Assembly (NCBI RefSeq): GCF_902498785.1
Contig: NZ_LR701494.1
Span: 1,503,105-1,567,104, forward strand
Direction of reading: 5' to 3'
DNA length: 64,000 bases
Origin: Sphingomonas sp. EC-HK361
GTDB lineage: Bacteria > Pseudomonadota > Alphaproteobacteria > Sphingomonadales > Sphingomonadaceae
Part shown: one piece after another, positions 15,969-25,075 of the stretch
Layout: every line of letters begins with the position of its first letter
Numbering within the stretch: the first letter of the stretch is position 1
Made by a program: the position numbers and the translations under genes
Notes under the pieces: generated by a model
The model's database searches: none
What the model saw: the letters and a program-made list of their open reading frames with translations, nothing else
Told to the model about the DNA's origin: nothing

Positions 15969-17484
15969 TCGAAACGCCTCTGGCTGGTGGTCCGACAAGC
16001 GTTTCCTCTTTGCGCTGGTCCTGCTCTGCGCGGTGCCGCTTGCCTGGCCGTCGCTGCCGCCGCTCACCGACGCGCTCGGTCATCTGGCGCGTTATCATAT
16101 CGAGACCACGATCGATCGGTCGCCCGCGCTTCAGCGTTATTATGCGTTCCATTGGACGCTGATCGGCAATCTCGGGGTCGATGTCCTCATCATCCCGCTT
16201 GCCAAGCTGCTGGGCGTGGAAGCGGCGACGAAGCTGGTCGCGCTGGCGATCCCGCCACTGACCGCCGCCGGCCTTATCCTGATCGCGGTCGAGGTGCATG
16301 GCCGCGCACCCCCGACGCTCGCCTTTGCGCTGCCGCTTGCCTATGGCTATCCCTTCCAGTTCGGGTTCCTCAATTTCTCGCTCGCGATGGCGCTGGCGCT
16401 GTTGGCCTTTGCGCTGTGGTTGCGGCTGGGCAGGACCGGGCGGCCCGCGCTGCGCGCGACGATCTTCGTTCCCCTCGGCGTCCTGCTATGGACCTGTCAC
16501 GTCTTCGGCTGGGCGCTGCTCGCGACGATGGCGGCGGCGGCGGAGGCGGTCGTGCTGGTCCGGGGCAGGGCGGACGGCTGGCGGGCCGCGCGGCGCTTCG
16601 TGCTGGCGCTGCTGCCGCTTGCGCCGCCGCTGTTGCTGATGGCGCTGTGGCGCTCGGGCGAGGTGGCGGGCGAAACCGGCGACTGGTTCAACCTCCCGGT
16701 CAAGCTCACCTGGCTCATCGCTGTGCTGCGCGACCGGTGGGAGGTTCTCGATCGCGTATCGGCGGCGATCCTGCTGTTCCTCGCGGTGGCCGGCGCGGTC
16801 GAGCGCAAGCTCGGCTATGCGACGGTGCTGGCGGCGGCCAGCGCGGCGCTGGCGCTGGTCTTCATCGCATTGCCAAGAATCCTGCTGGGGTCCGCCTATG
16901 CCGACATGCGGCTGGCGCCGTATCTGCTGGCGATCGCGATCGTCGCGATCCGCACCCCGTCGAGTCCCCGGCTACAACGGGCTCTGGCGCTTGGCGCGCT
17001 CGCGTTCTTCTTCGTCCGGATCGGCGCATCGACGGCGAGCTACGCGATGTTCGACCAGGGATATCGCCGCCAGCTCGCCGCGATCGATCACATCCCCTAC
17101 GGCGCGCGCGTGATCGCGTTCGTCGGCACCGCCTGCCAGCGCGACTGGTCGGGCGCGCGGATGGAGCATCTCGGCGGCCTCGCTACCGTGCGCCGCGATG
17201 CCTTCGTCAACGACTCCTGGGCCTTGTCCGGCGCGCAGCTCTTGAAGGTGCGCTACCCCGCGGCGGGCGCCTTCGCGACCGATCCCAGCCAGATCGTGCG
17301 CCCTGCCGGCTGCCGTCAGCCCGGTGAGCCGGCGCGGGCCGGGTTGCTGAAGCGCCTCCCGCACACGGCATTCGATTATCTGTGGATCATCAACATGCCG
17401 GGCGCGGGCGACTTGCGCGACGATCGCTTCGCGCGCGTCTGGTCCATAACTGACGGCGCGCTCTACCGGATCAGGCGCGACTAG
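15943..17484 (+). CDS. Polytopic membrane protein, glycosyltransferase-C-like architecture
   Basis: 513 residues. About ten hydrophobic segments from residue 22 to 370, then a soluble C-terminal domain of about 130 residues. The shape, with a first loop containing LTDALGHLARYHIE and a periplasmic tail, resembles lipid-linked glycosyltransferases of the GT-C fold, but I cannot name a family. GTG 15943 overlaps the PAP2 gene, so the two are likely coupled and may both act on envelope lipids. No Shine-Dalgarno sequence is obvious. It ends at a terminator shared with rplA. Confidence 0.78.
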   Translation: MTGRFRLRDRNASGWWSDKRFLFALVLLCAVPLAWPSLPPLTDALGHLARYHIETTIDRSPALQRYYAFHWTLIGNLGVDVLIIPLAKLLGVEAATKLVALAIPPLTAAGLILIAVEVHGRAPPTLAFALPLAYGYPFQFGFLNFSLAMALALLAFALWLRLGRTGRPALRATIFVPLGVLLWTCHVFGWALLATMAAAAEAVVLVRGRADGWRAARRFVLALLPLAPPLLLMALWRSGEVAGETGDWFNLPVKLTWLIAVLRDRWEVLDRVSAAILLFLAVAGAVERKLGYATVLAAASAALALVFIALPRILLGSAYADMRLAPYLLAIAIVAIRTPSSPRLQRALALGALAFFFVRIGASTASYAMFDQGYRRQLAAIDHIPYGARVIAFVGTACQRDWSGARMEHLGGLATVRRDAFVNDSWALSGAQLLKVRYPAAGAFATDPSQIVRPAGCRQPGEPARAGLLKRLPHTAFDYLWIINMPGAGDLRDDRFARVWSITDGALYRIRRD

Positions 17485-17487
17485 CGA

Positions 17488-17526
17488 CAAAAAAAGGGCC
17501 GGGAGATCGCTCTACCGGCCCTTTCT
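17488..17526. terminator. Bidirectional intrinsic terminator
   Basis: Perfect stem AAAGGGCCGG (17493-17502) with CCGGCCCTTT (17515-17524), preceded by an A run and followed by TTTCTC. It lies between the convergent membrane-protein gene and rplA and would stop both. Confidence 0.85.
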
Positions 17527-17557
17527 CATTGGTCTGCAACGGACAGAGGTCGGTGCC

Positions 17558-18250
17558 TCAGGCTCCGGCGACTTCCGTCGTGTCCACCTTGATGCCCGCG
17601 CCCATGGTCGACGATATCGCGACCTTGCGGACATACTTGCCCTTGGCGCCCGACGGCTTTGCCTTCACGATCGCGTCGAGCAGCGCGTCGAAGTTCGCGC
17701 GCAGGTCTTCCGCCGGGAAGCTGGCCTTGCCGATCCCCGAATGGATGATCCCCGCCTTCTCGACGCGGTATTCGATCTGGCCGCCCTTGGCGTCCTTGAC
17801 CGCCTGCGCGACGTTCATCGTGACCGTGCCCAGCTTCGGGTTCGGCATCAGGCCCTTGGGGCCGAGCACCTTGCCGAGGCGACCGACGACGCCCATCATG
17901 TCCGGGGTCGCGATGCAGCGATCGAAATCGATCGTGCCGCCCTGGACGATCTCCATGAGATCTTCCGCACCGACCACGTCGGCGCCCGCTTCACGCGCCT
18001 CGTCCGCCTTCGCGCCCTTGGCGAACACGCCGACGCGCACCGTCTTGCCGGTGCCCTTGGGCAGCGTGACGACGCCACGGACCATCTGGTCGGCGTGCCG
18101 CGGATCGACGCCCAGGTTCAGCGCGACTTCGATCGTCTCGTCGAACTTGCTCGTCGCGCCGGTCTTGGCGAGGCCGATCGCCTCGTCAACGCCGTGCAGC
18201 TTCTCGCGGTCGATGGTGATGGCCTTTGCCTTCTTGCTCACGAATGCCAT
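17558..18250 (-). CDS. rplA: 50S ribosomal protein L1
   Basis: 230 residues with L1 signatures [43 protein letters not shown] and the C-terminal [21 protein letters not shown]1 binds 23S rRNA at the exit-site stalk and usually represses its own rplK-rplA mRNA. The ATG lies 4 bases after the rplK stop. The operon is only rplK-rplA here; rplJ-rplL sits 11 kb away. Confidence 0.98.
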   Translation of the reverse strand: MAFVSKKAKAITIDREKLHGVDEAIGLAKTGATSKFDETIEVALNLGVDPRHADQMVRGVVTLPKGTGKTVRVGVFAKGAKADEAREAGADVVGAEDLMEIVQGGTIDFDRCIATPDMMGVVGRLGKVLGPKGLMPNPKLGTVTMNVAQAVKDAKGGQIEYRVEKAGIIHSGIGKASFPAEDLRANFDALLDAIVKAKPSGAKGKYVRKVAISSTMGAGIKVDTTEVAGA

Positions 18251-18254
18251 GATC

Positions 18255-18686
18255 TCAGCCCTCCACCACTTCGAGGCCCATCGCGCGGGCGGAGCCTTCG
18301 ATGATGCGGGTTGCCGCTTCGATATCGTTGGCGTTCAGGTCCTTCATCTTCGCTTCGGCGACGGCGGTCAGCGCCGAGCGCTTGATCTTGCCCGCAGACA
18401 CCTTGCCCGGCTCCTTCGAGCCCGACTTCAGGTTCGCCGCCTTCTTGATGAGGTAGGTCGCAGGCGCGGTCTTCGTCTCGAACGAGAACGAACGGTCGGC
18501 ATAGACGGTGATGACGGTGGGAAGGGGGGTGCCCTTTTCCTGGTCGCCGGTCTGCGCGTTGAACGCCTTGCAGAATTCCATGATGTTCACGCCGCGCTGG
18601 CCCAGCGCCGGGCCGATCGGCGGCGACGGGTTCGCAGCGCCCGCGGGCACCTGCAGCTTGATATAGCCGGTAATCTTCTTTGCCAT
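18255..18686 (-). CDS. rplK: 50S ribosomal protein L11
   Basis: 143 residues: N-terminal domain [32 protein letters not shown], the proline-rich switch that binds the GTPase centre, and a C-terminal rRNA-binding domain. L11 is the substrate of PrmA, encoded at 31.6-32.6 kb. First gene of rplK-rplA; secE-nusG, often upstream, are not present. Confidence 0.98.
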   Translation of the reverse strand: MAKKITGYIKLQVPAGAANPSPPIGPALGQRGVNIMEFCKAFNAQTGDQEKGTPLPTVITVYADRSFSFETKTAPATYLIKKAANLKSGSKEPGKVSAGKIKRSALTAVAEAKMKDLNANDIEAATRIIEGSARAMGLEVVEG

Positions 18687-19013
18687 GTCTCACTCTCTAG
18701 TGGGCGAAAGGCCCGTTCAAGTTTAGCGGTCCAGACGGGCGCTCGAAGCACCCTCCCGCAACGTTTTCCCTCGCTGTCACGCTGGAAGCCGTGGCCCCTA
18801 GCGGAAGGTGTCCGCGTTTGCAATGTGCATGGTATATCCCGAAAGCCGTATCCGGGCGCCAGCGGGAGAAAGAGAGGTTCGCGCGGAGAACGCGGAGTTA
18901 CGTCCACGAGATGGCGGAGTCGATTTTCCCTTCCTGCTCGGAAAAGGAGGAAAGACGGTCCACCCGATCGCTGTCCCTCCGCGATCTCCGCGCCTCCGCG
19001 TGAACCCTTTATT
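18687..19013. other. Intergenic region upstream of rplK with inverted repeat
   Basis: 327 bases without a credible gene. The half near rplK must hold its promoter, but no clear hexamers are seen. The distal half has imperfect inverted arms, GTTCGCGCGGAGAACGCGGAG (from about 18880) against CTCCGCGCCTCCGCGTGAAC (ending about 19004), around a less ordered centre. Confidence 0.5.
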
Positions 19014-20147
19014 CTACTTCACGCGCCGATACCGATGCGCCAGGAAATCGAACACCGGCAGCGCGTCGGTGCGCTCGTAGTCGAACCACGCCGCATTCTC
19101 CCAGTCGGATCCGTTGCCCCACCGCGTGCCGCATTTGGTGGAGACCCAGTTCGGCTCCCAGTAGACGACGCCGATCCCGCCCGCGTCGATCACATCCTGG
19201 GTGATCGCGACCATGAAGTCGCGCTGGCCCCTGGGGCTTGCGGGAAACCCCGGGACGAGCGCGTCGGCGCCGAGCAGGTTGGTCGCGCTGTCCTTGCCGG
19301 CCAGCGTGAAGGGATAGCCCGTCTCCACCACGATCACGTCGGCGCCGAACCTTGCCTTCGCCGCCGCGACGGTCGTCTTCAGCTGGTCCGGCGTGAATTT
19401 CGACCATTTGCGATAATAGCTGATGCCGATGACGTCGTAGTCGGCGACTCCCGCCGCCTTCGCCGCATCGAACCACGGCAGGACGTTCTCGGGCTGCGCG
19501 ATGTGGAGCATGACGCGCGGATTGATCGATGCCGTCCGCCCGACCGCGCGCACCGCAGCGATCCCGGCGTTGAACAGCGTCGCATTGCGCGTCCAGTCGA
19601 TCGCCACCCCCTTCCTGCCGCCGAGCAACTCCTGATTCGTCTCGTTGCCCACCTGCACCATCTCCGGCATCGCGCCGTCGCGGTTGAGGCGGGTGAGGAT
19701 GTCGACGGTATAGTCGTGCAGCGCCTTCGCCTGCGCTTCGGTGCCGAGCTTCTCCCAGGCCTTGGGCGTCAGTTGCTTGTCGCCGTCCGCCCAGTCGTCC
19801 GAATAATGGAAGTCGAGCAGCACCTGCATCCCCGCGGCCTTGGCGCGGCGGATCGTCTTCAGCACATCGGCATAGTTGCTGTATCTGGTCCACGTCGCAT
19901 CGTTCCACAGCCGGACGCGGACGAGGTTGCCGCCCTTGCGCGCGAGCAGCCGGAACGGGTCGACCCTCTTCCCACGGTCGCGGTAGATCGCCCCGCAATC
20001 CTCCATCTCGTTGACGTAGGACAGGTCGCCGCCAAGGTAGAGCCCGCCTTTGGGCGGCGCCGGCAGGGCGCGCGGCTTTGAGGATTGTCCGATCGCCGGA
20101 CCTGTCAGCGCGGCCGCGAGCGCCAGCATCAGGAAGACATGTCGCAT
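19014..20147 (-). CDS. Glycoside hydrolase family 53 endo-beta-1,4-galactanase
   Basis: 377 residues with a signal peptide (about 1-20, AIG|Q). GH53 landmarks: GGDLSYVNEMED at 39-50, VRVRLWND, LLDFHYSDDWADG, the acid/base E169 in QVGNETNQ and the nucleophile E275 in VVETGYP, within a TIM barrel. The enzyme cuts beta-1,4-galactan side chains of pectin or arabinogalactan. No other polysaccharide genes adjoin it, so it appears to be a lone secreted enzyme, perhaps for plant-associated growth. Confidence 0.93.
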   Translation of the reverse strand: MRHVFLMLALAAALTGPAIGQSSKPRALPAPPKGGLYLGGDLSYVNEMEDCGAIYRDRGKRVDPFRLLARKGGNLVRVRLWNDATWTRYSNYADVLKTIRRAKAAGMQVLLDFHYSDDWADGDKQLTPKAWEKLGTEAQAKALHDYTVDILTRLNRDGAMPEMVQVGNETNQELLGGRKGVAIDWTRNATLFNAGIAAVRAVGRTASINPRVMLHIAQPENVLPWFDAAKAAGVADYDVIGISYYRKWSKFTPDQLKTTVAAAKARFGADVIVVETGYPFTLAGKDSATNLLGADALVPGFPASPRGQRDFMVAITQDVIDAGGIGVVYWEPNWVSTKCGTRWGNGSDWENAAWFDYERTDALPVFDFLAHRYRRVK

Positions 20148-20228
20148 CGCCTAGCTCCCGGGTCGCGCAGTATGGAAGCCACGCGCCCATGAAGCGCTAC
20201 GCATTTATCTTATAATTGCCAAGTCCGA

Positions 20229-21143
20229 TCAGATCGCCCCGGAAAACGTGTCGCACTGCGCCGGGTCGCCGCTGTCCAGCCCGCGCTTCAGCCAAGCCAT
20301 GCGCTGCGCCGAGGTGCCGTGGGTGAAGCTGTCGGGCATCACCCGGCCTTGCGATTCCTTCTGGAGCGTGTCGTCGCCGATCGCCTGCGCGGCGGTCATC
20401 CCCTCCTGGATGTCGCCCGGTTCCAGCCGGTCCCTGTTCTGCGCGGCCCAGACGCCGGCATAGCAATCGGCCTGCAGCTCGAGCCGGACGGAGATGGCGT
20501 TTCCCTCGGCCTCGCTCGCCCGCGCCTGCGCACGCTGGACCTGATCGGAGGTGCCGAGCAGGTTCTGGATGTGATGGCCGAATTCGTGCGCGATCACGTA
20601 ATCCTGCGCGAAATCGCCCTTCGCGCCGAAGCGGTTGGCGAGTTCGTTGAAGAAGCTCGTGTCGAGGTAGATTCCCTGGTCGGTCGGGCAGTAGAACGGC
20701 CCCATCGCCGACTGCGCCGCGCCGCAGCCCGACCGGCCGTTCCCGCTGTAGAATTGCAGCGACGGCTGCCGGAATTGCTGGCCGGATTTGGCGAAGATCG
20801 CCTCCCAGGTCTTGTCGGCCGAGGAATAGGCGTTGCAGGCCGCACGACTTTCCGCGTCGACCGTGCACGCTTTCGTCGCCTCGGTCGTGCCGGCGGGGGC
20901 GGAGCGTGTGGTCGGCGCAGAGCTGCCGCCGCCGCCCATGCCGATCATGCTGCCGAGATTGCCGAGCCCGCCGAACACCGCGAGCAGGATCAGCGCAACG
21001 ACGATGCCGCCGCAGCCGAAGCGGCTGCCGATCAGCGGCAGCAGGCCGAGCAGCATCCCGCCGCCGCCGCCGCCGCCGAAACCGCCGCCTTGCCCGCGCT
21101 GGTCGCCGACATTGATGTTGGGATCGAAATCGTCGAGCCGCAT
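20229..21143 (-). CDS. YpfJ-type neutral zinc metallopeptidase (PF04228)
   Basis: 304 residues. Short N-terminus with a Gly-rich run (18-29) and one hydrophobic anchor (about 31-62), then a periplasmic domain with zinc motif H186-EFG-H190 and the family context DYVIAHEFGHHIQNLLG, YCPTDQGIYLD and ELQADCYAGVWA. The family is membrane-anchored and conserved, with unknown substrate. Monocistronic by layout; it diverges from the patatin gene across about 105 bases. Confidence 0.93.
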   Translation of the reverse strand: MRLDDFDPNINVGDQRGQGGGFGGGGGGGMLLGLLPLIGSRFGCGGIVVALILLAVFGGLGNLGSMIGMGGGGSSAPTTRSAPAGTTEATKACTVDAESRAACNAYSSADKTWEAIFAKSGQQFRQPSLQFYSGNGRSGCGAAQSAMGPFYCPTDQGIYLDTSFFNELANRFGAKGDFAQDYVIAHEFGHHIQNLLGTSDQVQRAQARASEAEGNAISVRLELQADCYAGVWAAQNRDRLEPGDIQEGMTAAQAIGDDTLQKESQGRVMPDSFTHGTSAQRMAWLKRGLDSGDPAQCDTFSGAI

Positions 21144-21248
21144 TACGGATGCCCCTCTTTGCTACGCGCAGCAGAATGCGCCGGATGCCCCGCCGGTTGC
21201 AATGCCCGCGCTTGAAGATGCGCGTCGAGGCGCGCATGAGGCGCGCCG

Positions 21249-22406
21249 ATGGCCGATATCGAACCGCAACCCGCCCGGACGTCGATGGGCCGGCGCAGCG
21301 CCCGCGCGATGCCGCTGCCGGAACAGGTCGCGCTGGTGCTGCAGGGCGGCGGCGCGCTCGGCAGCTATCAGGCGGGGGTCTTCGAGGCGCTGTCGGAGGC
21401 AGCGGTGCCGATCGACTGGGTGGCGGGCATCTCGATCGGCGCGATCAACGCCGCGCTGATCGCCGGCAACCCGCCCGAACGCCGCGTGGCGGCGCTGCGC
21501 ACCTTCTGGGACACGGTGACGAGCGCGCTCCCCAGCTTCCCGCTCTACCCCGACGATCACCTGCGTGAGGCGGTGCATGAATGGTCCGCGGGCTTCGTCG
21601 CGATGGCGGGCGTGCCGGGCTTCTTCGGCCCGCGTTTCGTGCCGCCGGTGCTCGCGACGCCGGGGTCGTGCGGCGCGCTCAGCTTCTACGATCCCGCGCC
21701 GCTTGCGAAGACCCTCGACGACCTCATCGACTGGGACCTCGTCAATGACGGCCCGGTGCGCCTGTCGGTCGGCGCGGTGGATATCGAAAGCGGCAATTTC
21801 CGCTATTTCGACAGCACGACCGAGCGCCTCGATGCGCGCCACGTCATGGCATCGGGCGCGTTGCCGCCGGGGCTGCCCCCGGTCGAGATCGACGGCAGAT
21901 ATTGGTGGGACGGCGGTCTCGTCTCGAACACCCCGCTCCAGCATGTGCTCGATCACCAGACCGACAGCCTGCTCGTGTTCCAGGTCGATCTGTTTTCGGC
22001 CGCCGCGGATCGCCCGCGCACGATCATGGACGTGATGGCGCGCGAAAAGGAAATCCGCTTCTCCAGCCGCACCCGGCAGGTCACCGACGAGCTCATCCGC
22101 CTGCGCAAGGAGCGCGAGCTGATCCGCAAGGTCCTTGCCAAGCTGCCGGCCGACCTGCGCGCCGATGGCGATGTCGCGGCGCTGACGGCGCTGGCGAAGG
22201 AGCAGCCGGTCAGCCTTGTCCATCTCATCTACCGCGCCAATGCCTGGGAGGGCGGGAGCCGCGACTTCGAGTTTTCGGCGCGCACCATGGCCGAGCATTG
22301 GGCGGCGGGGCAGGCGGCGGTCGATGCGACGATGGCGAATGCCGAAATCCTCGCCGAAAACGTGCTCACCGGGCGCACCGCCGCCTTCGACCTCAACCCC
22401 CGCTAG
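21249..22406 (+). CDS. Patatin-like phospholipase
   Basis: 385 residues. Oxyanion loop LQGGGALGSYQAG, nucleophile S62 in GISIG, and catalytic D221 in the DGG motif WWDGGLVSNTPL form the Ser-Asp dyad; a C-terminal region after 260 is of the DUF3734 type. bdhA starts 16 bases downstream. Such patatin genes beside 3-hydroxybutyrate dehydrogenase are commonly linked to polyhydroxybutyrate turnover, so a granule-associated esterase is a good guess. No signal peptide. Confidence 0.9.
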   Translation: MADIEPQPARTSMGRRSARAMPLPEQVALVLQGGGALGSYQAGVFEALSEAAVPIDWVAGISIGAINAALIAGNPPERRVAALRTFWDTVTSALPSFPLYPDDHLREAVHEWSAGFVAMAGVPGFFGPRFVPPVLATPGSCGALSFYDPAPLAKTLDDLIDWDLVNDGPVRLSVGAVDIESGNFRYFDSTTERLDARHVMASGALPPGLPPVEIDGRYWWDGGLVSNTPLQHVLDHQTDSLLVFQVDLFSAAADRPRTIMDVMAREKEIRFSSRTRQVTDELIRLRKERELIRKVLAKLPADLRADGDVAALTALAKEQPVSLVHLIYRANAWEGGSRDFEFSARTMAEHWAAGQAAVDATMANAEILAENVLTGRTAAFDLNPR

Positions 22407-22422
22407 ATCATCAGGAGACACC

Positions 22423-23208
22423 ATGTTCCTCAAGGGCAAGACCGCGATCGTCACCGGCTCCACCTCAGGCATCGGGCTTGCCTATGCCAGGGCGTTCGCG
22501 GCCGAAGGCGCGGCGGTCGTCATCAACGGCTTCGGTGACGCAGCCGCGATCGAGACGGAGCGCGCTGGGCTCGCCGAAACGAGCGGTGCCGTAGCGCTCT
22601 ACGACGCGGCAGACATGACGAAGCCGGGTCAGATCGCGGCGATGGTGGCGCGCGCGGCGAAGGAGACCGGCTCGGTCGATATCGTCGTCAACAATGCCGG
22701 CATCCAGCACGTGTCGCCGATCACCGAGTTTCCCGACGACAAGTGGGACGCGATCATCGCGATCAACCTGACATCGGCGTTCCACATGATGAAGGCCGCG
22801 ATCCCGCACATGAAGGCGAGGAAATGGGGCCGCGTCATTTCCACCGCGTCGGCGCACAGCCTCGTCGCGAGCCCCAACAAGTCGGCCTATGTCGCCGCCA
22901 AGCACGGCCTTGCCGGGCTGACCAAGACCGCGGCGCTGGAAGTCGCGACCGACGGCATCACCGTCAACTGCATCTCGCCGGGCTATGTCTGGACGCCGCT
23001 GGTCGAGAACCAGATCCCCGATACGATGAAGGCGCGCGGGCTGACGCGCGAGCAGGTGATGAACGACGTGCTGCTGTCCGCCCAGCCGACGAAGCAGTTC
23101 GTGACGCCGGAGCAGGTCGCCGCCTTCGCGCTGTTCCTGTGCCGCGATGAAGCGGCGTCGATCACCGGCGCCAATCTTTCGATGGACGGCGGCTGGACCG
23201 CGGCGTGA
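22423..23208 (+). CDS. bdhA: 3-hydroxybutyrate dehydrogenase
   Basis: 261-residue short-chain dehydrogenase. Cofactor loop TGSTSGIGLAYARAF, NNAGIQHVSPITEFP, catalytic Y156-xxx-K160 in SAYVAAKHGLAG, and the substrate-lobe sequence ISPGYVWTPLVENQIPD, typical of D-3-hydroxybutyrate dehydrogenases. It oxidises 3-hydroxybutyrate to acetoacetate with NAD. ATG 22423 lies 8 bases behind CAGGAG. It follows the patatin gene, forming a likely polyhydroxybutyrate breakdown unit. Confidence 0.93.
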   Translation: MFLKGKTAIVTGSTSGIGLAYARAFAAEGAAVVINGFGDAAAIETERAGLAETSGAVALYDAADMTKPGQIAAMVARAAKETGSVDIVVNNAGIQHVSPITEFPDDKWDAIIAINLTSAFHMMKAAIPHMKARKWGRVISTASAHSLVASPNKSAYVAAKHGLAGLTKTAALEVATDGITVNCISPGYVWTPLVENQIPDTMKARGLTREQVMNDVLLSAQPTKQFVTPEQVAAFALFLCRDEAASITGANLSMDGGWTAA

Positions 23209-23248
23209 TCGCTCCCTAGCCTCGCAGGCCGGAGAAGAGGATGGTCGC

Positions 23249-23905
23249 GTGGGTGTGAAGGGTTTCGGTGCTGGCGCGCTGTGTGCAGCGTTCCTGGTGG
23301 CTGGCTGCGCGGGGCGGGGCGCCGCTCCGCCCGGGGGACCTTCCGCCCCGGCCTTGCCATCCATCGCGGAGGCGGATTGGCGGGCGCATGTGACGACCGC
23401 GGACCGGATCCGGCTGCGCGGATGGCGATCCGCCTGGATGACCGCGCTCGATCAGGCGCGCACCGCCGGACATGGCGGCGATCTCGCGGCCGACGCGGCG
23501 CTGTTCGATCCTGACCGGATGCTCGCCGATCCGCTGCCCCCGGCGGGCGACTATCGCTGCCGCGTCGTGAAGCTGGGATCGAGGGCCGGGGTCGGCCTCG
23601 GCTATGTCGCCTATCCCGCGTTTCGCTGCCGGATCGACAGCGAGGACGGCGCGCTGCACTTCGCCAAGCTCACCGGATCGCAGCGTCCGGTCGGCACGAT
23701 CTACACGTCCGAGCCAACGCGCGGGGTGTTTCTCGGCACCGTCGTCCTCGGCGATGAGAGCCGCACAATCGATTACGGCCGGGACACGACCCGCGACATG
23801 GCGGGCTTTGTCGAACGGATCGGCACGCGGCGCTGGCGGATGGTCCTGCCTTACCCGGCGTTCGAATCGACCCTCGACGTCATTGAGCTCGTGCCGGCTG
23901 GGTGA
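23249..23905 (+). CDS. DUF4893 domain lipoprotein
   Basis: About 218 residues from GTG 23249 behind AGAGGA. Lipobox LVAGC in a short signal sequence, then a domain with RLRGWRSAWMTALDQA, DYRCRVVKLG, PAFRCRIDSEDG and GTRRWRMVLPYPAFESTLDVIELVP, matching DUF4893 of unknown function. Two conserved cysteines in the core may pair. Its last 26 bases overlap the convergent gene. GTG 23255 is an alternative start. Confidence 0.82.
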   Translation: MGVKGFGAGALCAAFLVAGCAGRGAAPPGGPSAPALPSIAEADWRAHVTTADRIRLRGWRSAWMTALDQARTAGHGGDLAADAALFDPDRMLADPLPPAGDYRCRVVKLGSRAGVGLGYVAYPAFRCRIDSEDGALHFAKLTGSQRPVGTIYTSEPTRGVFLGTVVLGDESRTIDYGRDTTRDMAGFVERIGTRRWRMVLPYPAFESTLDVIELVPAG

Positions 23906-24491
23906 CTGCCGTGCCAAGCGACACGCTCGGCGGCGTGATCGGGGCGAGGGTCGCCATATAGGCCTTGCCGTGCTGTTTTACGATCACGACCCGCCCGACA
24001 TTCGCGGCGGCGACTGCCTGAAGGAAGGAGCGGGGCTTCTTCATCAGCTTTGGCTGATCGACCCCCGACAGCCCCGCGCGCCGCGCCGCCTCGCGCGCGA
24101 ACGTCACGCAGTTGCGGGTATTGAGGTTGTAGGTCGGGTCGCCGCGCTCGCTCCATTCCTCGACCAGCGCCAGGATCGAATCATATTGCGCGTCGCTCAG
24201 CACCAGTGAGAATTGCGCATCGCTGCCGCGCATGTAGCCCGGCTTCGCGATGTCGAGCCGCCCCTTAACATTGCCGAACAGCATCGCCGGGCTGATCGAC
24301 ACCGGCGTGAACCCGTAATTCGCATCGACCGGCGCGCCGCCGCGATCGGGAATACCGCGCAGCGTGAAGAACGCATGCGGAAAGGAATTGCCGAGCTCGT
24401 GGCTCCAGAAGGTGATCGTCACCGCCGCCTGCGCCGGGATCGCGGCGAGAAACAAGGTAAGCGACAGCAGGATACGGGCGAATACGCGCAT
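23880..24491 (-). CDS. Secreted protein of unknown function
   Basis: About 203 residues starting MRVFARILLSLTLFLAAIPAQA, a clean signal peptide (cleavage near AQA|A). The frame stays open 15 codons further up, but that extension lacks signal-peptide character. A motif YNLNTRNCVTFAREAARRAG near residue 125 looks like the Asn-Cys segment of papain-like secreted proteins, but a full catalytic set cannot be assigned. It overlaps the convergent DUF4893 gene by 26 bases and follows the zinc-peptidase gene by 8. Confidence 0.7.
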   Translation of the reverse strand: MRVFARILLSLTLFLAAIPAQAAVTITFWSHELGNSFPHAFFTLRGIPDRGGAPVDANYGFTPVSISPAMLFGNVKGRLDIAKPGYMRGSDAQFSLVLSDAQYDSILALVEEWSERGDPTYNLNTRNCVTFAREAARRAGLSGVDQPKLMKKPRSFLQAVAAANVGRVVIVKQHGKAYMATLAPITPPSVSLGTAVTQPARAQ

Positions 24492-24499
24492 AATTTCCC

Positions 24500-25075
24500 T
24501 CACGACAGGCGAAGGCCGAACGTGTCGACGATCCACCTGTATAGATCGGGCGTGCGATTGGCGACCTCTGCGCGCGTATACGGGGGGCGGGCCGCGCGGC
24601 CATAAAGCACGACGCTCGCCGTCATCGCCAGAAATTCCGAGATATTCTCATACATATAGGCCCGCCGCGGCCAGTGCGGATGCGCGCGCTCGGCCTCGAA
24701 AAGCCTGCGCAGGGGCTGAACACGGGGCGTATCGGCCAAGGTGGCGAAATGCCAGCGGTGGATCAGTTCGTGGAGCAGGACGGGGTTGTCGTCGGGAAAC
24801 GCATCGCGCGTGAAATAGACGACCGGATCGGTGTTGACGTGGCTACCCTCGCCGGGTCCGGTCAGGACGCGGATCGGCTGCCGCGCGAAAAAGGCGAGGA
24901 TTTCGGGTCGGATCGGCAGCGCCTTTACAATCGCGATCTGCCGCGCAAGGCGCGCCGCCACAGCCGGATCGACCGTGCCGCCCTGCCAGTCGATCGCGTA
25001 GTCGGCGGCGAAGGCCGGCGAGGGCAGCGCAAGGATCGCGGCGGTGCCGGCCAGAAACTGGCGTCGGTTCGTCAC
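24500..25075 (-). CDS. Exported zinc-peptidase-like protein (HELIH)
   Basis: 191 residues from GTG 25075, which overlaps the CDF transporter stop as GTGA. The N-terminus TNRRQFLAGTAAILALPSPAFA is a probable Tat signal. A gluzincin-type motif H102-ELI-H106 and a downstream glutamate helix (YENISEFLA, 142-150) fit zinc ligands. I cannot place the protein in a named peptidase family. Coupling to a metal transporter may mean shared metal physiology; that is inference. Confidence 0.7.
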   Translation of the reverse strand: MTNRRQFLAGTAAILALPSPAFAADYAIDWQGGTVDPAVAARLARQIAIVKALPIRPEILAFFARQPIRVLTGPGEGSHVNTDPVVYFTRDAFPDDNPVLLHELIHRWHFATLADTPRVQPLRRLFEAERAHPHWPRRAYMYENISEFLAMTASVVLYGRAARPPYTRAEVANRTPDLYRWIVDTFGLRLS

